A stretch of DNA of 64,000 nucleotides from Salinilacihabitans rarus (GCF_024296665.1 NZ_CP100762.1:930001-994000), one strand, 5' to 3'. Shown: positions 1-8,184, numbered from the stretch's first letter. Numbers and translations are program-made. The notes: generated by a model from the sequence alone, not told the origin.

Positions 1-858
1 GTCGCGCGCTTCGAGGCGGTCGCGGGCGTCGGGGTAGTCGACGACCCACTCGGGGCGGCCCATCGCCTCGCAGAGGCTCGCCCAGTGGTTGTCCCCGAGG
101 GCGGCGACGACGACGTAGCCGTCCGCGGCCTCGAAGGCGTTGTAGGGAAACAGCGTCGGGTGGGAGTTGCCCTGTCGCTTGGGCACCTCGCCGGTGTAGG
201 AGTACTGGTAGACGGCGCGCTCGGCGAGGCTGATCATCGCGTCGTACATCGCGGTGTCGACGAACTGGCCGACGCCGGTCCGGTCGCGGTAGTGGACGGC
301 CGCGAGGATGTTGACGGCGTGGAGGACGCCCGTGAAGATGTCGCCGATGCCGAAGCCGACCTTCGTCGGCGGGCCGTCCTCCTGTCCGGTGAGGTGCATG
401 ATCCCGCCGAGCGCCTGCGCGACGAGGTCGAACGCCGGTTCGTGCTGTTTCGGGCTCTCGCCGGTGCGCGGGTCGCCGAACCCCCGCATCGAGGCGTAGA
501 CCAGTTGCGGGTTGATCTCGGCGAGCCGTTCGTACTCGAGGCCGAACTTCTCCATCGTCCCGACGCGGTAGTTCTCCACGAGGACGTCCGCCTCCTCGAC
601 GAGCGATCGGAAGTGCTCGCGGTCGGTCTCGTCGGTGAAGTCGAGTTCGAGGCTGCGCTTGCCGCGGTTGACGCTCTGGAAGTAGCCGCCGAAGCTGTCG
701 TCGTCCTCGTGAAACGGCGGCGTCTCGCGGACGAAGTCCCCGCCCGGCGGTTCGATCTTGACCACGTCCGCGCCCAGATCCGCCAGCAGCATCGTACAGT
801 ACGGTCCACCGAGGACCCTCGTCAGATCGAGCACGCGTAAGTCGTCGAGGGCTGGCAT
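1..858 (-). CDS. CaiB/BaiF family CoA-transferase (partial, runs off left edge)
   Basis: This gene has 286 codons inside the window and no stop, because it continues past base 1. The N-terminus (MPALDDLRVLDLTRVLGGPY, then a LADLGADVVKIEPPGGD stretch) is the class III CoA-transferase start, with the nucleotide-binding Rossmann part first. Further on, an N-Y-R-V-G-T-M segment and a D-x-x-A-Q-A-L-G-G segment also fit the family. These enzymes move CoA between organic acids, or racemise 2-methylacyl-CoA. The substrate cannot be read from the sequence. ATG at 858 is chosen because an ATAACAAAG element lies 32 nt upstream and the family motif starts within a few residues. The TnpB element sits directly upstream of its promoter. 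Confidence 0.9.
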   Translation of the reverse strand, partial: MPALDDLRVLDLTRVLGGPYCTMLLADLGADVVKIEPPGGDFVRETPPFHEDDDSFGGYFQSVNRGKRSLELDFTDETDREHFRSLVEEADVLVENYRVGTMEKFGLEYERLAEINPQLVYASMRGFGDPRTGESPKQHEPAFDLVAQALGGIMHLTGQEDGPPTKVGFGIGDIFTGVLHAVNILAAVHYRDRTGVGQFVDTAMYDAMISLAERAVYQYSYTGEVPKRQGNSHPTLFPYNAFEAADGYVVVAALGDNHWASLCEAMGRPEWVVDYPDARDRLEARD

Positions 859-889
859 GTGTCGTATCAGGCAGGAAGGGTGTGTCGGG

Positions 890-898
890 CTTTGTTAT
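890..898 (-). promoter_or_regulatory. ATAACAAAG element upstream of the CoA-transferase
   Basis: Exact copy of the recurrent motif, 32 nt before ATG 858, with no ORF in between. A GTAAC sits 9 nt upstream instead of the more common 11. It is one of ten related sites in this window, and its spacing would suit a leaderless transcript. Confidence 0.5.
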
Positions 899-917
899 GG
901 AGGTTACAAGGCTAAAA

Positions 918-937
918 CCCCGCCCTTCAGGGCGGGG
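918..937. repeat. Left-end hairpin of the TnpB element
   Basis: Eight perfectly complementary bases (CCCCGCCC / GGGCGGGG) flank a TTCA loop. IS200/IS605 elements carry subterminal hairpins of this kind, which the transposase recognises as single strands. The right end at 2337-2363 repeats the core. Confidence 0.7.
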
Positions 938-1050
938 ATACAGCCGACAATTCCTCCACAATCCACCGTCGATGGCAAGGCAGGATATTCCACGTTCCAG
1001 TCGTTACTTTTAATGCTGAATTTACTATAAGTTCTTATGAACACAGTACG

Positions 1051-2319
1051 ATGCTGGAGACAACCCGTACCTATCGGGCGAAAATCGTCAATCACCAACA
1101 GGTGAGTGACGACCTCGATGACTGCGGATACTCAGCGTCCAAACTGTGGAACGTCGCTCGCTACCACGCCCAACAAGTGTGGGACGAAACCGGTGAGATT
1201 CCGTCCGAAGCCGACCTCAAGCGCGAATTAAAAGCCCACGAACGCTACAGTGACCTCCATTCTCAGTCAAGTCAGCGCGTTCTCGAAGAACTCGCTGAGG
1301 CGTTCAACGGTTGGTTCAAAAAGCGCAAGAACGACGACACGGGCGCGAATCCTCCCGGCTACCGAAAGCGAGGTGACAACCATCCGCGCTCCACCGTGAC
1401 GTGGAAGCAGAACGGCATCAAGCACGACTTTAAGCACAACAAACTCCGTCTGAGCAAGGGCTTCAACCTGAAGGCCCACCGCTCGGACTTCATCCTCGCA
1501 GAGTACGAGACGCGCCCGGACGTGACCGTGGAGAACATCCAGCAAGTACGAGCCGTGTGGAACGGCGACCGCTGGGAACTCCACCTTGTCTGCAAAGTCG
1601 AAATTCCCGTCGAGGACGCACCCGGCGATAACGCGGCGGGTATCGACCTTGGTATCAAGAACTACCTCGCAATCGCCTACGATGACGGTGAGGCTGAACT
1701 ATATCCGGGGAACGTCCTGAAGCAGGACAAGCACTACTTCACGCGAGACGAGTACGAAACTGAAGGCGAGTACGGGCCGTCACGTCGTGCCCTTCGCGCT
1801 CGGCAGAAACTCTCGCGTCGAAAAAACCACTTCCTGCACGCCCTCGCCAAACACATCGTTGAGAGGTGTATCGACCACGATGTTGGTCACATCGCCATTG
1901 GGGACTTGAGTCAGATTCGAGAGAACGAGAACGGCGAGGCTCGAAACTGGGGCAGGCATGGCAACAAGAAACTCCACGGATGGGAGTTCGACCGTTTCAC
2001 GACGCTCTTGGAATACAAGGCTGGTGAACACGGTATTCTCGTTGACCGCACGAGCGAGCGGGACACGAGCAAGACGTGTTCGTGCTGTGGCCGGAAGCGT
2101 GACGCGAATCGTGTGGAGCGTGGCTTGTACGTCTGTGAATCGTGCGGAGTGACGATGAACGCAGACGTGAACGGTGCAGTGAACATCCGCAGAAAGATAA
2201 CTCAGAGTCCCCCGACGGGGGATATGGGTAACGGTCGGTTGGCACGGCCAGTAGCCTACCTGTTCAACCAAACCTCGGGGCGTTTCGCACCGAGCGAACA
2301 GGCGAGTTGCGAACCGTAA
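1051..2319 (+). CDS. tnpB: TnpB family RNA-guided nuclease (RuvC fold, OrfB of IS1341-type element)
   Basis: The protein is 422 aa, of normal TnpB length. The first RuvC Asp is in AAGIDLGIKN (D199), and the last is in MNADVNGAVNI (about D372). Between them lies a zinc ribbon with CSCC (343-346) and CESC (362-365). At the second RuvC position most family members read E-D-L, but this one reads IAIGDLSQIRE, with Gly284 in place of Glu. TnpB normally uses an RNA from the element's right end to cut the donor site and so keep the element in place. With Gly at this position, cleavage activity is uncertain. The C-terminal 40 or so residues after the ribbon overlap the likely guide-RNA scaffold. An AT-rich TATA-like stretch lies at about 1010-1035. 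Confidence 0.92.
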   Translation: MLETTRTYRAKIVNHQQVSDDLDDCGYSASKLWNVARYHAQQVWDETGEIPSEADLKRELKAHERYSDLHSQSSQRVLEELAEAFNGWFKKRKNDDTGANPPGYRKRGDNHPRSTVTWKQNGIKHDFKHNKLRLSKGFNLKAHRSDFILAEYETRPDVTVENIQQVRAVWNGDRWELHLVCKVEIPVEDAPGDNAAGIDLGIKNYLAIAYDDGEAELYPGNVLKQDKHYFTRDEYETEGEYGPSRRALRARQKLSRRKNHFLHALAKHIVERCIDHDVGHIAIGDLSQIRENENGEARNWGRHGNKKLHGWEFDRFTTLLEYKAGEHGILVDRTSERDTSKTCSCCGRKRDANRVERGLYVCESCGVTMNADVNGAVNIRRKITQSPPTGDMGNGRLARPVAYLFNQTSGRFAPSEQASCEP

Positions 2320-2366
2320 TATCCCAACGCTCGGGAATCCTCGCCCTTCAGGGCGGGGAGGATGTC
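2320..2366 (+). ncRNA. Right end / putative 3' part of the omega (re) RNA
   Basis: The arm ATCCTC (2337-2342), then GCCC-TTCA-GGGC, then GAGGAT (2358-2363) can fold as a long stem with a GGG bulge. In TnpB elements the guide scaffold overlaps the tnpB 3' end and stops at the right end, so the guide would begin near GCATCTTCTTCGG (about 2369 onward). This part is read from structure and family knowledge. No transcript boundary is visible. Confidence 0.4.
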
Positions 2367-2401
2367 AAGCATCTTCTTCGGCGTGTAAGCTATGCAAACC
2401 G

Positions 2402-4192
2402 TCAGACCGCCCCGTCGACGGCGTACATCCGGAACTCCTCGTTTGAGACGACTTTGTCCACGTTCGGGTCGGTCGCGATGCCTTCGAGGGCCTCCTCGTC
2501 GTGGTTGAGTTCGCGGTAGACCTCGTGTTCCCGCGTGGTGTCGTACTCGGTGACGACGAAGTAGTAGTCCAGTCCGCCGTATGCGCCGCTGTAGTCCCCC
2601 CGTTCGAACGTCTCGGGGGCGACGGTCCCCTCGCCCCCGGCGACGTAGGACGTGTCTTCGGTGGCGGCGACGCCGTATAGCCCGTCGACGAACCGCTCGG
2701 GGGAGTAGCCGTACCCGGCGTACGCGACGTCCTCCCGCGGGTGCTCGAAGGCGGACTCGTAGCCGGTCATCTGCTGGTCGGTGACGTGCTGGCCGGCGGT
2801 GTAGATCAGCGGCGACGCGAAGACGGTCAGCAGCGACAGCACCAGACAGGCCCCGAGGAAGACGGCCGCGAGCGCGTTCGACCCCGGCGTCGTCAGCGGG
2901 CGCGAGAGCCAGCCGAAGCCGCTGGCGAGGGCGACCCCCGCGAGGATCGTCACGACGACGTAGATGAACCCGACCTGCCTGAACGCCATCGTCGGCGTCC
3001 CGAAGAAGTAGACGAGGAAGATGCCGCCCAGCGGGAACAGCGAGGCGCCGAGGTAGGTGACGAACGTCCGCGTCTCGGCGTCGGCGCTGGTCCGCCCGAG
3101 CCACGTCAGCAGGACGTGGCAGGCGACGATCAGCCCGATCACCGCGGCGACGAGGAACATGAGCGCGAACAGTTCGGCCAGACTGCCGCCGATCTCGGCG
3201 AGCGAGGCGCCCCGCTGGTCGACCTCGGCGCCGCCGCCGATGTCGCCCTCGAAGAGGCCGTAGACCAGCCCGGAGAACGCACGCCGGAACCGCTCGTTGC
3301 CCGCGACCCAGGCGGCGAACAGCCCGCCGAGGAGGGCCGTGTGCGCGTACGCGGTCGGCTGTTCGAGGATCGGGTGCTCGTCCAGCCGCCGGCGCGCGAG
3401 AAACTGCACGCCGCTGATCGCGGCGAACAGCACGACGACGTTGATCATCTGCTGGGGGTGGACGAGCAGCAGGCCGGCGCCGGCGAGGACCACGAGCACG
3501 CTGAACGGCGAGACCCCGAGCGGGAGCCGTTCGAGCGCGGTCCGTCGGCGCAGGTAGGCGACGCCGGCGAAGACGACCACCGGCACGAGAAACAGCGCGT
3601 TCGAGTTCGTGTGCACGCCCATGTGCGTCGAGACGTTGTTGATCGGGAGGACGAACCAGGAGGCGATCGCCGCGAAGCCGGCCGCCGAGGCGCTCCCGGT
3701 GATGTCCCGCACCGTCAGCGGGACGAAGACGACGAACGGGACGAACAGGAGGACGACCGAGAGCAGCAGCGCCCGTTCGAGCGAGACGCCGCCGGCGAGG
3801 TGCAGCGCCGACGCGATCGAGTGTACCGCGGGGTAGAACAGTTCGTGCGGGAGCATCGTCCCCTCGACGAAGTCCCGCGCCCAGCCGAGGTGGGTGAGCG
3901 CGTCGCCCATCCCCGCGAAGCGGTAGCCCCTGACCGCGGGGAGGCTCACGATCGCCGTGACGCCGGTCGCCCCGAGGGCGATCCCGAGCGCCTGATACCG
4001 GCCGCGGCGGGCGATCGTCACGACGAGGGCGACGGCCATCGCGACGCCGATCCCGACCCACGTCGCCGTCGGGGTTCCCGAGTAGATCGACGCCTCGTAG
4101 CCGGTCGCCGGGTTCTGCCACGCCGCGAGCACTCCGCCGGCGAGCGCGAGAAAGCCGATCGCGAGGAGGACGTTCAGGCGCGGCCGCCTCAT
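2402..4192 (-). CDS. Multi-pass membrane protein, possible GT-C type glycosyltransferase
   Basis: This is a 596-aa protein with about a dozen hydrophobic segments filling residues 1-450, then a soluble C-terminal domain of about 145 residues rich in Tyr, Asp and Glu. An early luminal loop reads FAGMGDALTHLGWARDFVEG. An acidic residue in the first large loop, many TM helices and a soluble C-terminal domain are the layout of GT-C glycosyltransferases, but I see no diagnostic motif, so the function is inferred. It sits at the edge of the polysaccharide locus and shares the ATAACAAA promoter class. ATG 4192 overlaps the stop of a 17-codon leader ORF (ATGA). Confidence 0.75.
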   Translation of the reverse strand: MRRPRLNVLLAIGFLALAGGVLAAWQNPATGYEASIYSGTPTATWVGIGVAMAVALVVTIARRGRYQALGIALGATGVTAIVSLPAVRGYRFAGMGDALTHLGWARDFVEGTMLPHELFYPAVHSIASALHLAGGVSLERALLLSVVLLFVPFVVFVPLTVRDITGSASAAGFAAIASWFVLPINNVSTHMGVHTNSNALFLVPVVVFAGVAYLRRRTALERLPLGVSPFSVLVVLAGAGLLLVHPQQMINVVVLFAAISGVQFLARRRLDEHPILEQPTAYAHTALLGGLFAAWVAGNERFRRAFSGLVYGLFEGDIGGGAEVDQRGASLAEIGGSLAELFALMFLVAAVIGLIVACHVLLTWLGRTSADAETRTFVTYLGASLFPLGGIFLVYFFGTPTMAFRQVGFIYVVVTILAGVALASGFGWLSRPLTTPGSNALAAVFLGACLVLSLLTVFASPLIYTAGQHVTDQQMTGYESAFEHPREDVAYAGYGYSPERFVDGLYGVAATEDTSYVAGGEGTVAPETFERGDYSGAYGGLDYYFVVTEYDTTREHEVYRELNHDEEALEGIATDPNVDKVVSNEEFRMYAVDGAV

Positions 4193-4242
4193 GGCGTCAC
4201 CTCGTACGATCCGTTGCCGTCAACCGCAGTGACGATACGCAT
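4189..4242 (-). CDS. Short leader ORF, 17 aa, coupled to the membrane protein
   Basis: ATG at 4242 opens MRIVTAVDGNGSYEVTP, whose TGA stop overlaps the ATG of the 596-aa gene. It begins 30 nt after an ATAACAAAC element, where a leaderless transcript from such a promoter would start. The GAGGTGA inside its last codons is also the ribosome-binding site for the main gene. The position and overlap are seen in the sequence. Translation is inferred. Confidence 0.4.
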   Translation of the reverse strand: MRIVTAVDGNGSYEVTP

Positions 4243-4271
4243 GGGGTGACGGTCACGTATCCGTGTATCGG

Positions 4272-4280
4272 GTTTGTTAT
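4272..4280 (-). promoter_or_regulatory. ATAACAAAC element upstream of the membrane-protein unit
   Basis: One mismatch to ATAACAAAG. A GTATG lies exactly 11 bp upstream (GTATG-N6-ATAAC), as at the padR site. Confidence 0.5.
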
Positions 4281-4565
4281 ACGTCTCATACCCGCGGCGC
4301 GGCCGGCCGGCCCGGCGCCGGCGTGGCCGCCGCACGGTCTACCGGCGCGGATGCGGGCGTGTAGGGGCGGGCTACGGCGCGAGCGCGGGGCACCCGGCGC
4401 GTCGCGTCTCGGTAGCCGGCGGCTGACGCCGGCGTCGCCGGCCGGTACGCCCATCCAACCGTGGCTACGGGGCGGTTTCCGCCGTTCGACGGCGGTCAAC
4501 GATTCTCCCGATTTTTGTACCGTTTCGTCGTGGGACCGGCACGGACCCCTCCGGGCGCCACGCAC
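4281..4565. other. Intergenic region between divergent genes
   Basis: About 285 bp of very GC-rich DNA with no convincing gene. Near its right end, GATTTTTGTACC (about 4509-4520) is the only AT-rich stretch and is a plausible promoter for the PP-loop ATPase, whose ATG is about 46 nt further on. The ATG-less reading frame stays open upstream of 4566, but coding there looks like GC-driven noise. Confidence 0.4.
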
Positions 4566-5870
4566 ATGTCATCGATACGCATCGACACCCTCGCCGCCGA
4601 CGGTACCGTCCTGCACTGTGACATCAGCGCCAGCGCCGACCTCGACCGCTTTTTCAGCGGCGAGGCCCTCGAGGTCCGGTACGACGTCCCGATCGAGGAC
4701 GTCCCCGAGGGCGTCCTCGCGATTCCGGTCCTCGCGCAGATCTGTCCGGTCGCGTGGACTCGCGGCGCCGACGTCTACGTCGACGAGGTCGACGCGACGT
4801 TCGCCCGCGCGCTAGAGGACGTGAAGGCCTCGCTGCTGGCCATGCACGACTTCCTCGACGGGGGCCGGCTCTACGCCCGGCGGGTCGTCGACGCCGACCC
4901 CGACGCCGGCGGCGAGAGCGCGCTCCTGTTCACCGGCGGCGTCGACTCGACGTGTTCGTACGTGCGCCACCGCGAGGAGCGGCCGCGGCTGGTGAGCGTC
5001 CGCGGCTGGACGATCGCACCCGACGCCCGCGACGACGAGAAGTGGGATGCGGTCCGCTCGCGGGTCTCGCGGTTCGCCGACGAGCGCGGCGTCGAGACCG
5101 ACTTCGTCGAGGCGAACATGCTCTCGTTTCTCGACCACCCGATGCTGCTGGCGCACTTCAGCCGGCGCGTCGACGGCGGCTGGTACAGCTCCGTCGGCCA
5201 CGGTCTCGGGCTGTTGGGCCTCTGTGCGCCGATGGCGTACGCCCGCGGCGTCGAGGACTTCTACGTCGCGGCCACCCACTGGGAAGGGATCGACCTCGAA
5301 TGGGGCTCCCGACCCGACGTCGACGAGTACGTCCGCTGGTCGGGGACGCGCTGTCACCACGACGCCTACGAACTCACCCGTCAGGAACGCGTCGACCTGA
5401 TCGCCGACTACGTCCGCGAGGAGGCCCCCGGCCTCGAGTTGCAGACCTGTAACGTCCGGATGGACGGCAACTGCGGCGAGTGCGAGAAGTGCTACCGGAC
5501 CGCCGTCGGCCTCCGGCTGGCGGGGCTCGACCCGTCCGACCACGGCTATTCGTTCGCCGACGGCGACTACCGGGAGATCCGCCGGTCGTTCGAGCGCGGC
5601 GAGTGGATCCTCGGGGAGGACGAGCGACACATGTGGGCGGACATCCGCGAGCGCGTCCGCGAGACGGAGCCGCGGTCGACCCCCGAGCGGGCGTTCTTCG
5701 TGTGGCTCGAGGGCGCCGACCTCGAAGGGCTCGTCGCCGAGGCGGAGTCGCCGCTGCACCACCGGCTCTTCCGCGCGGGCGCGCGGAACGCACCAGTGAC
5801 CGTCTACGACGCCGCGTATCCGGCGCTGAAGGCCGTGAAGACCGGCGTCGACCGCGTTCGATCGCGGTAA
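4566..5870 (+). CDS. PP-loop (adenine nucleotide alpha-hydrolase) ATPase, QueC/ExsB-like
   Basis: A 434-aa protein. The PP-loop LLFTGGVDSTCSYVRH lies at about residues 120-135 and is the ATP-pyrophosphatase signature that activates a substrate by adenylation. A zinc-type cluster CNVRMDGNCGECEKC near residues 297-312 resembles the Cys set of QueC-like enzymes. The N-terminal ~115 residues are extra compared with QueC and have no family I can name. Its place beside polysaccharide genes suggests amidation or thiolation of a sugar or a precursor, but this is inference. ATG 4566 is preferred to upstream in-frame starts because the protein-like sequence begins there. It ends one base before the convergent neighbour's stop. 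Confidence 0.75.
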   Translation: MSSIRIDTLAADGTVLHCDISASADLDRFFSGEALEVRYDVPIEDVPEGVLAIPVLAQICPVAWTRGADVYVDEVDATFARALEDVKASLLAMHDFLDGGRLYARRVVDADPDAGGESALLFTGGVDSTCSYVRHREERPRLVSVRGWTIAPDARDDEKWDAVRSRVSRFADERGVETDFVEANMLSFLDHPMLLAHFSRRVDGGWYSSVGHGLGLLGLCAPMAYARGVEDFYVAATHWEGIDLEWGSRPDVDEYVRWSGTRCHHDAYELTRQERVDLIADYVREEAPGLELQTCNVRMDGNCGECEKCYRTAVGLRLAGLDPSDHGYSFADGDYREIRRSFERGEWILGEDERHMWADIRERVRETEPRSTPERAFFVWLEGADLEGLVAEAESPLHHRLFRAGARNAPVTVYDAAYPALKAVKTGVDRVRSR

Positions 5871-6239
5871 TCAGCCGTCGTCCTCGGACTCCACGTCGAC
5901 CTCGATCGGCTGGACGTCGGACTCCTCGTCGTCCCCGCTGCCGACCGGAATCTTGGTCCGGAGGTCCGCGGCGAACGACTGGACCTGATCGACCAGCGTC
6001 TGTACCTCCTCCTCGAACTGCTCGACCGACCGCTCGACGTAGTGGACCCGGCGCGCCGGGATCCGCCGGACGATGTCGTTGCCCTCCTCGTCCTCGTCGG
6101 TCTTGACGATCCAGTGGTCCTGGAAGTACGCGACGTGTTCGTTCGGGACCGTCTTCCGGACCGTCCCCTCGTCGGGGTCCTCGTAGACGATGGTCGCCTC
6201 GCCGAGGTCGCGTTCGAGTTCGAGGTCTTCCTCGACCAT
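5871..6239 (-). CDS. Conserved small acidic haloarchaeal protein
   Basis: A 122-aa soluble protein, MVEEDLELERDLGEATIVYE onward. It has a beta-rich N-terminal half (YEDPDEGTVRKTVPNEHVAYFQDHW) and a C-terminal helical stretch (VEQFEEEVQTLVDQVQ) that could form a coiled coil, then an acidic tail. I do not recognise a function. Two features support coding: no stop in a strongly biased frame, and a start positioned just after the end of the upstream spacer. It converges tail to tail with the PP-loop gene with no space between stops, which is common in compact haloarchaeal DNA. Confidence 0.7.
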   Translation of the reverse strand: MVEEDLELERDLGEATIVYEDPDEGTVRKTVPNEHVAYFQDHWIVKTDEDEEGNDIVRRIPARRVHYVERSVEQFEEEVQTLVDQVQSFAADLRTKIPVGSGDDEESDVQPIEVDVESEDDG

Positions 6240-6331
6240 ACCGGCGGTCCGTCCGCGACCGGGGTAGAGTCGTTGCTTGCGAACGAGGCGCTCGCGTGGG
6301 GTCGGCCGACAGAGCGGGGGCGGCGACTGGC

Positions 6332-7921
6332 TCACTCCATGTAGCCCAGCCCCTTCAGCCGGTCCTCGACGTCGGTGAAGTCGTCGTCGACGGTGCCGTC
6401 GCGGTCGGCCCGCGTGACCTCGACGCGCTCGACTTTCGTCCGGGCGGGCGCGGCGTCCTCGCGGAAGGCGTCGAAGAGCACGCGCCCGTCGGCGTTCTCG
6501 GGGACCGCACTGCCGATGCCGTGGAGGAGCGTGGGCGCGACGTCGACGACGCGGGCGCCTTTCAACTCGGCGTCGGGTTCGATCGAGGGGCCGCGACAGA
6601 GGACGATCCCCTCCGCCCGGTGGCTCGCGACGGTGCTTCCCGTGTCGCCGATCGGCTCGTCGGCGATGGCGTTGCGCGTCTCGTAGATCCCGCGGCCGTT
6701 GACGATGAGGTCCGGCGAGCGCTCGTCGGTCGGGAACAGGTCGTCGCCGTCGAAGACGTCGAGGATGCGCTCGCCGTCCTCGTCGGTGACCGACTCGAAG
6801 AGGTCGACGAGTTCGGCTTTCACCTCGGGCACCCGGCTCGGCGGCACGATGCCGTCGTCGAACCGTTCGGTGTCGTTGACGTAGCAGTTGCCGGCGTCGT
6901 GGACGAACGCGATCGTCGCGTCGTAGTCGACGTCGTAGAGGGCGTGGTCGCCGGGGATCTGCTCGGCGACGGAGTCGACCAGCGACCGCGGGAGCGCCGA
7001 GACCAGCAGTTCCTCGGAGACGCCGACGCGGTTGAGCGCGCCCATGACGGTCTCCCGGGAGATGCCGAGGCTCGCGAGCGCCCCCCGCGTGCCCGCGTCG
7101 TCGCGCTCGACGAGGTAGCCCTCGCGTTCGAGGTAGTAGTTGACGTAGACGAGCCGTTCGATCGGCCCGAAGCCGTGGTCGGAGACGACGTAGAGGTCGG
7201 CGTCGCGCTCGTCGACGTACTCGATCACCTCCCCGAGGAGGTCGTCGAGTTCGCGGTAGTGAGCGCGCAGTTTCTCCTCGTCCCAGACGAGATGCTGGAA
7301 GCGGTCGGGAGCGGTGTAGACGAAGAAGAACAGTCGCCAGTCGTCGTGGCGCTCCATCAGCAGCCGCATGAGTTCCCGGCGCGTGTCGAGCATCTCGTCG
7401 ACGGCGGCCGGGAACTCCTCGAGTCGGTCGGCGTAGTCGGGGTAGTTCAGGCTGATCCGGTAGTCCGGGATGCGCTCGCGGACCTCCTCGGCGAACTCCG
7501 GCGGGTGGGCGAACTCCGAGTCGACCGAGGGGGTCATCATCCCCGTGACGAGCGTCCCGTCGACCTCCGTCGCCGGGTAGGTCATCGGGACGTTGCCGAC
7601 GACCGCCGGCGAAACCAGTTCCCACAGCGCCGGCTGGGCGAGGTCGTGGCTGGTGTACATCCGGTGTGAGTACGACGACGAGAGATTCTGGAAGCCGTAG
7701 ACCCCGTGTTTGTCCGGCCACACCCCGGTGGCGATCGACGGCCACGCCAGCGGCGTCGTCGGGGGCCGCGTGCTCTCGAGGCTCCCGGCGGCCCCCTCCT
7801 CGCGCATCCGCGCGAAGTTTGGGAGTTCGCCCTCGTCGCTCCACCGCTCGATCAGGCTCCACGGCACGCCGTCGAGTCCGAGCACGAACGCTCGCCCGGA
7901 CGCAGGGGTAGATCCACTCAT
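6332..7921 (-). CDS. Type I phosphodiesterase/nucleotide pyrophosphatase family protein (alkaline phosphatase superfamily)
   Basis: A 529-aa protein. The superfamily metal ligands are in place: Asp in FVLGLDGVPW near the N-terminus, the nucleophile region RPPTTPLAWPSIATG, DHGFG at about residue 250, and a late His in SHRAEG. HGVYGFQNL matches the usual HG-x-x-G-F segment. Enzymes of this kind hydrolyse or transfer phosphate or sulfate esters, and in haloarchaeal surface loci they are probably sugar-modifying transferases or hydrolases. No signal peptide is visible, so it acts in the cytoplasm. The C-terminus RLKGLGYME matches the end of the second paralogue here (RLEDLGYL). ATG 7921 has a hairpin-containing leader after an ATAACAAAG element. 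Confidence 0.85.
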   Translation of the reverse strand: MSGSTPASGRAFVLGLDGVPWSLIERWSDEGELPNFARMREEGAAGSLESTRPPTTPLAWPSIATGVWPDKHGVYGFQNLSSSYSHRMYTSHDLAQPALWELVSPAVVGNVPMTYPATEVDGTLVTGMMTPSVDSEFAHPPEFAEEVRERIPDYRISLNYPDYADRLEEFPAAVDEMLDTRRELMRLLMERHDDWRLFFFVYTAPDRFQHLVWDEEKLRAHYRELDDLLGEVIEYVDERDADLYVVSDHGFGPIERLVYVNYYLEREGYLVERDDAGTRGALASLGISRETVMGALNRVGVSEELLVSALPRSLVDSVAEQIPGDHALYDVDYDATIAFVHDAGNCYVNDTERFDDGIVPPSRVPEVKAELVDLFESVTDEDGERILDVFDGDDLFPTDERSPDLIVNGRGIYETRNAIADEPIGDTGSTVASHRAEGIVLCRGPSIEPDAELKGARVVDVAPTLLHGIGSAVPENADGRVLFDAFREDAAPARTKVERVEVTRADRDGTVDDDFTDVEDRLKGLGYME

Positions 7922-7964
7922 GATTACGATTTCAGCGTCAGCGACGCCTGCTGTGGTCGAAGTG

Positions 7965-7977
7965 GCGGGATGCCCGC
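7965..7977 (-). other. Hairpin in the leader of the phosphodiesterase gene
   Basis: A perfect GCGGG-CAT-CCCGC stem-loop begins at the last base of the ATAACAAAG element, so it would lie at or near the RNA 5' end. It helps fill the longer 56-nt gap to ATG 7921. Confidence 0.4.
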
Positions 7978-7985
7978 TTTGTTAT
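7977..7985 (-). promoter_or_regulatory. ATAACAAAG element upstream of the phosphodiesterase gene
   Basis: Exact copy. GCAAC lies 11 bp upstream (GCAAC-N6-ATAAC). It is divergent from the + strand copy at 8110, so the 125 bp between them may hold two back-to-back promoters. Confidence 0.55.
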
Positions 7986-8109
7986 ACGGCGGTTGCAGGA
8001 CGGAAACGATCCCGAACCCGACACACTCCGCCGACGCTGATGGTCCGAAAATTCGGCCGCTCGCGGGCACAACGCCAGTATGCGGCGCCCGACCGCGAAC
8101 AGGCCGATC

Positions 8110-8118
8110 ATAACAAAA
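8110..8118 (+). promoter_or_regulatory. ATAACAAAA element upstream of the deacetylase
   Basis: The plus-strand copy of the motif in this locus, with a single last-base change. It is 25 nt before ATG 8143 of a short leader ORF and 42 nt before GTG 8160. Confidence 0.5.
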
Positions 8119-8142
8119 TCCGCCGTTCGATTCCGTCGTGAT

Positions 8143-8184
8143 ATGCAACAGGTCACAGCGTGGTGGGTTCCGTGGGGAGCGTAG
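8143..8184 (+). CDS. Short leader ORF, 13 aa, overlapping the deacetylase start
   Basis: ATG 8143 opens MQQVTAWWVPWGA and stops at TAG 8182-8184, inside the first codons of the deacetylase. It starts 25 nt after the ATAACAAAA element. If both are translated, ribosomes on the leader would run across the downstream start region. Two adjacent Trp and a third nearby are unusual for so short a peptide. Expression is inferred. Confidence 0.3.
   Translation: MQQVTAWWVPWGA

Larger units (their letters stand above)
908..2366 (+). mobile_element. IS200/IS605-group (IS1341-like) element carrying only tnpB
   Basis: The element is bounded on the left by a perfect 8-bp hairpin with a TTCA loop (918-937). 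On the right it ends in a related hairpin with the same GCCC-TTCA-GGGC core, followed by GAGGATGTCAA. No Y1 transposase (tnpA) is present, so it is a TnpB-only derivative that would need a transposase in trans. The GC content is visibly lower than in its neighbours. The exact ends are inferred: a TTAC at 904-907 would be a typical left-flank target, and the right end is placed after TCAA. Confidence 0.65.

Noticed and set aside
2741-4249. Long plus-strand open frame, Arg/Asp/Glu-rich, opposite the membrane protein
   Set aside because: It is the antisense shadow of a gene with clear membrane helices; such frames stay open because the DNA is GC-rich.
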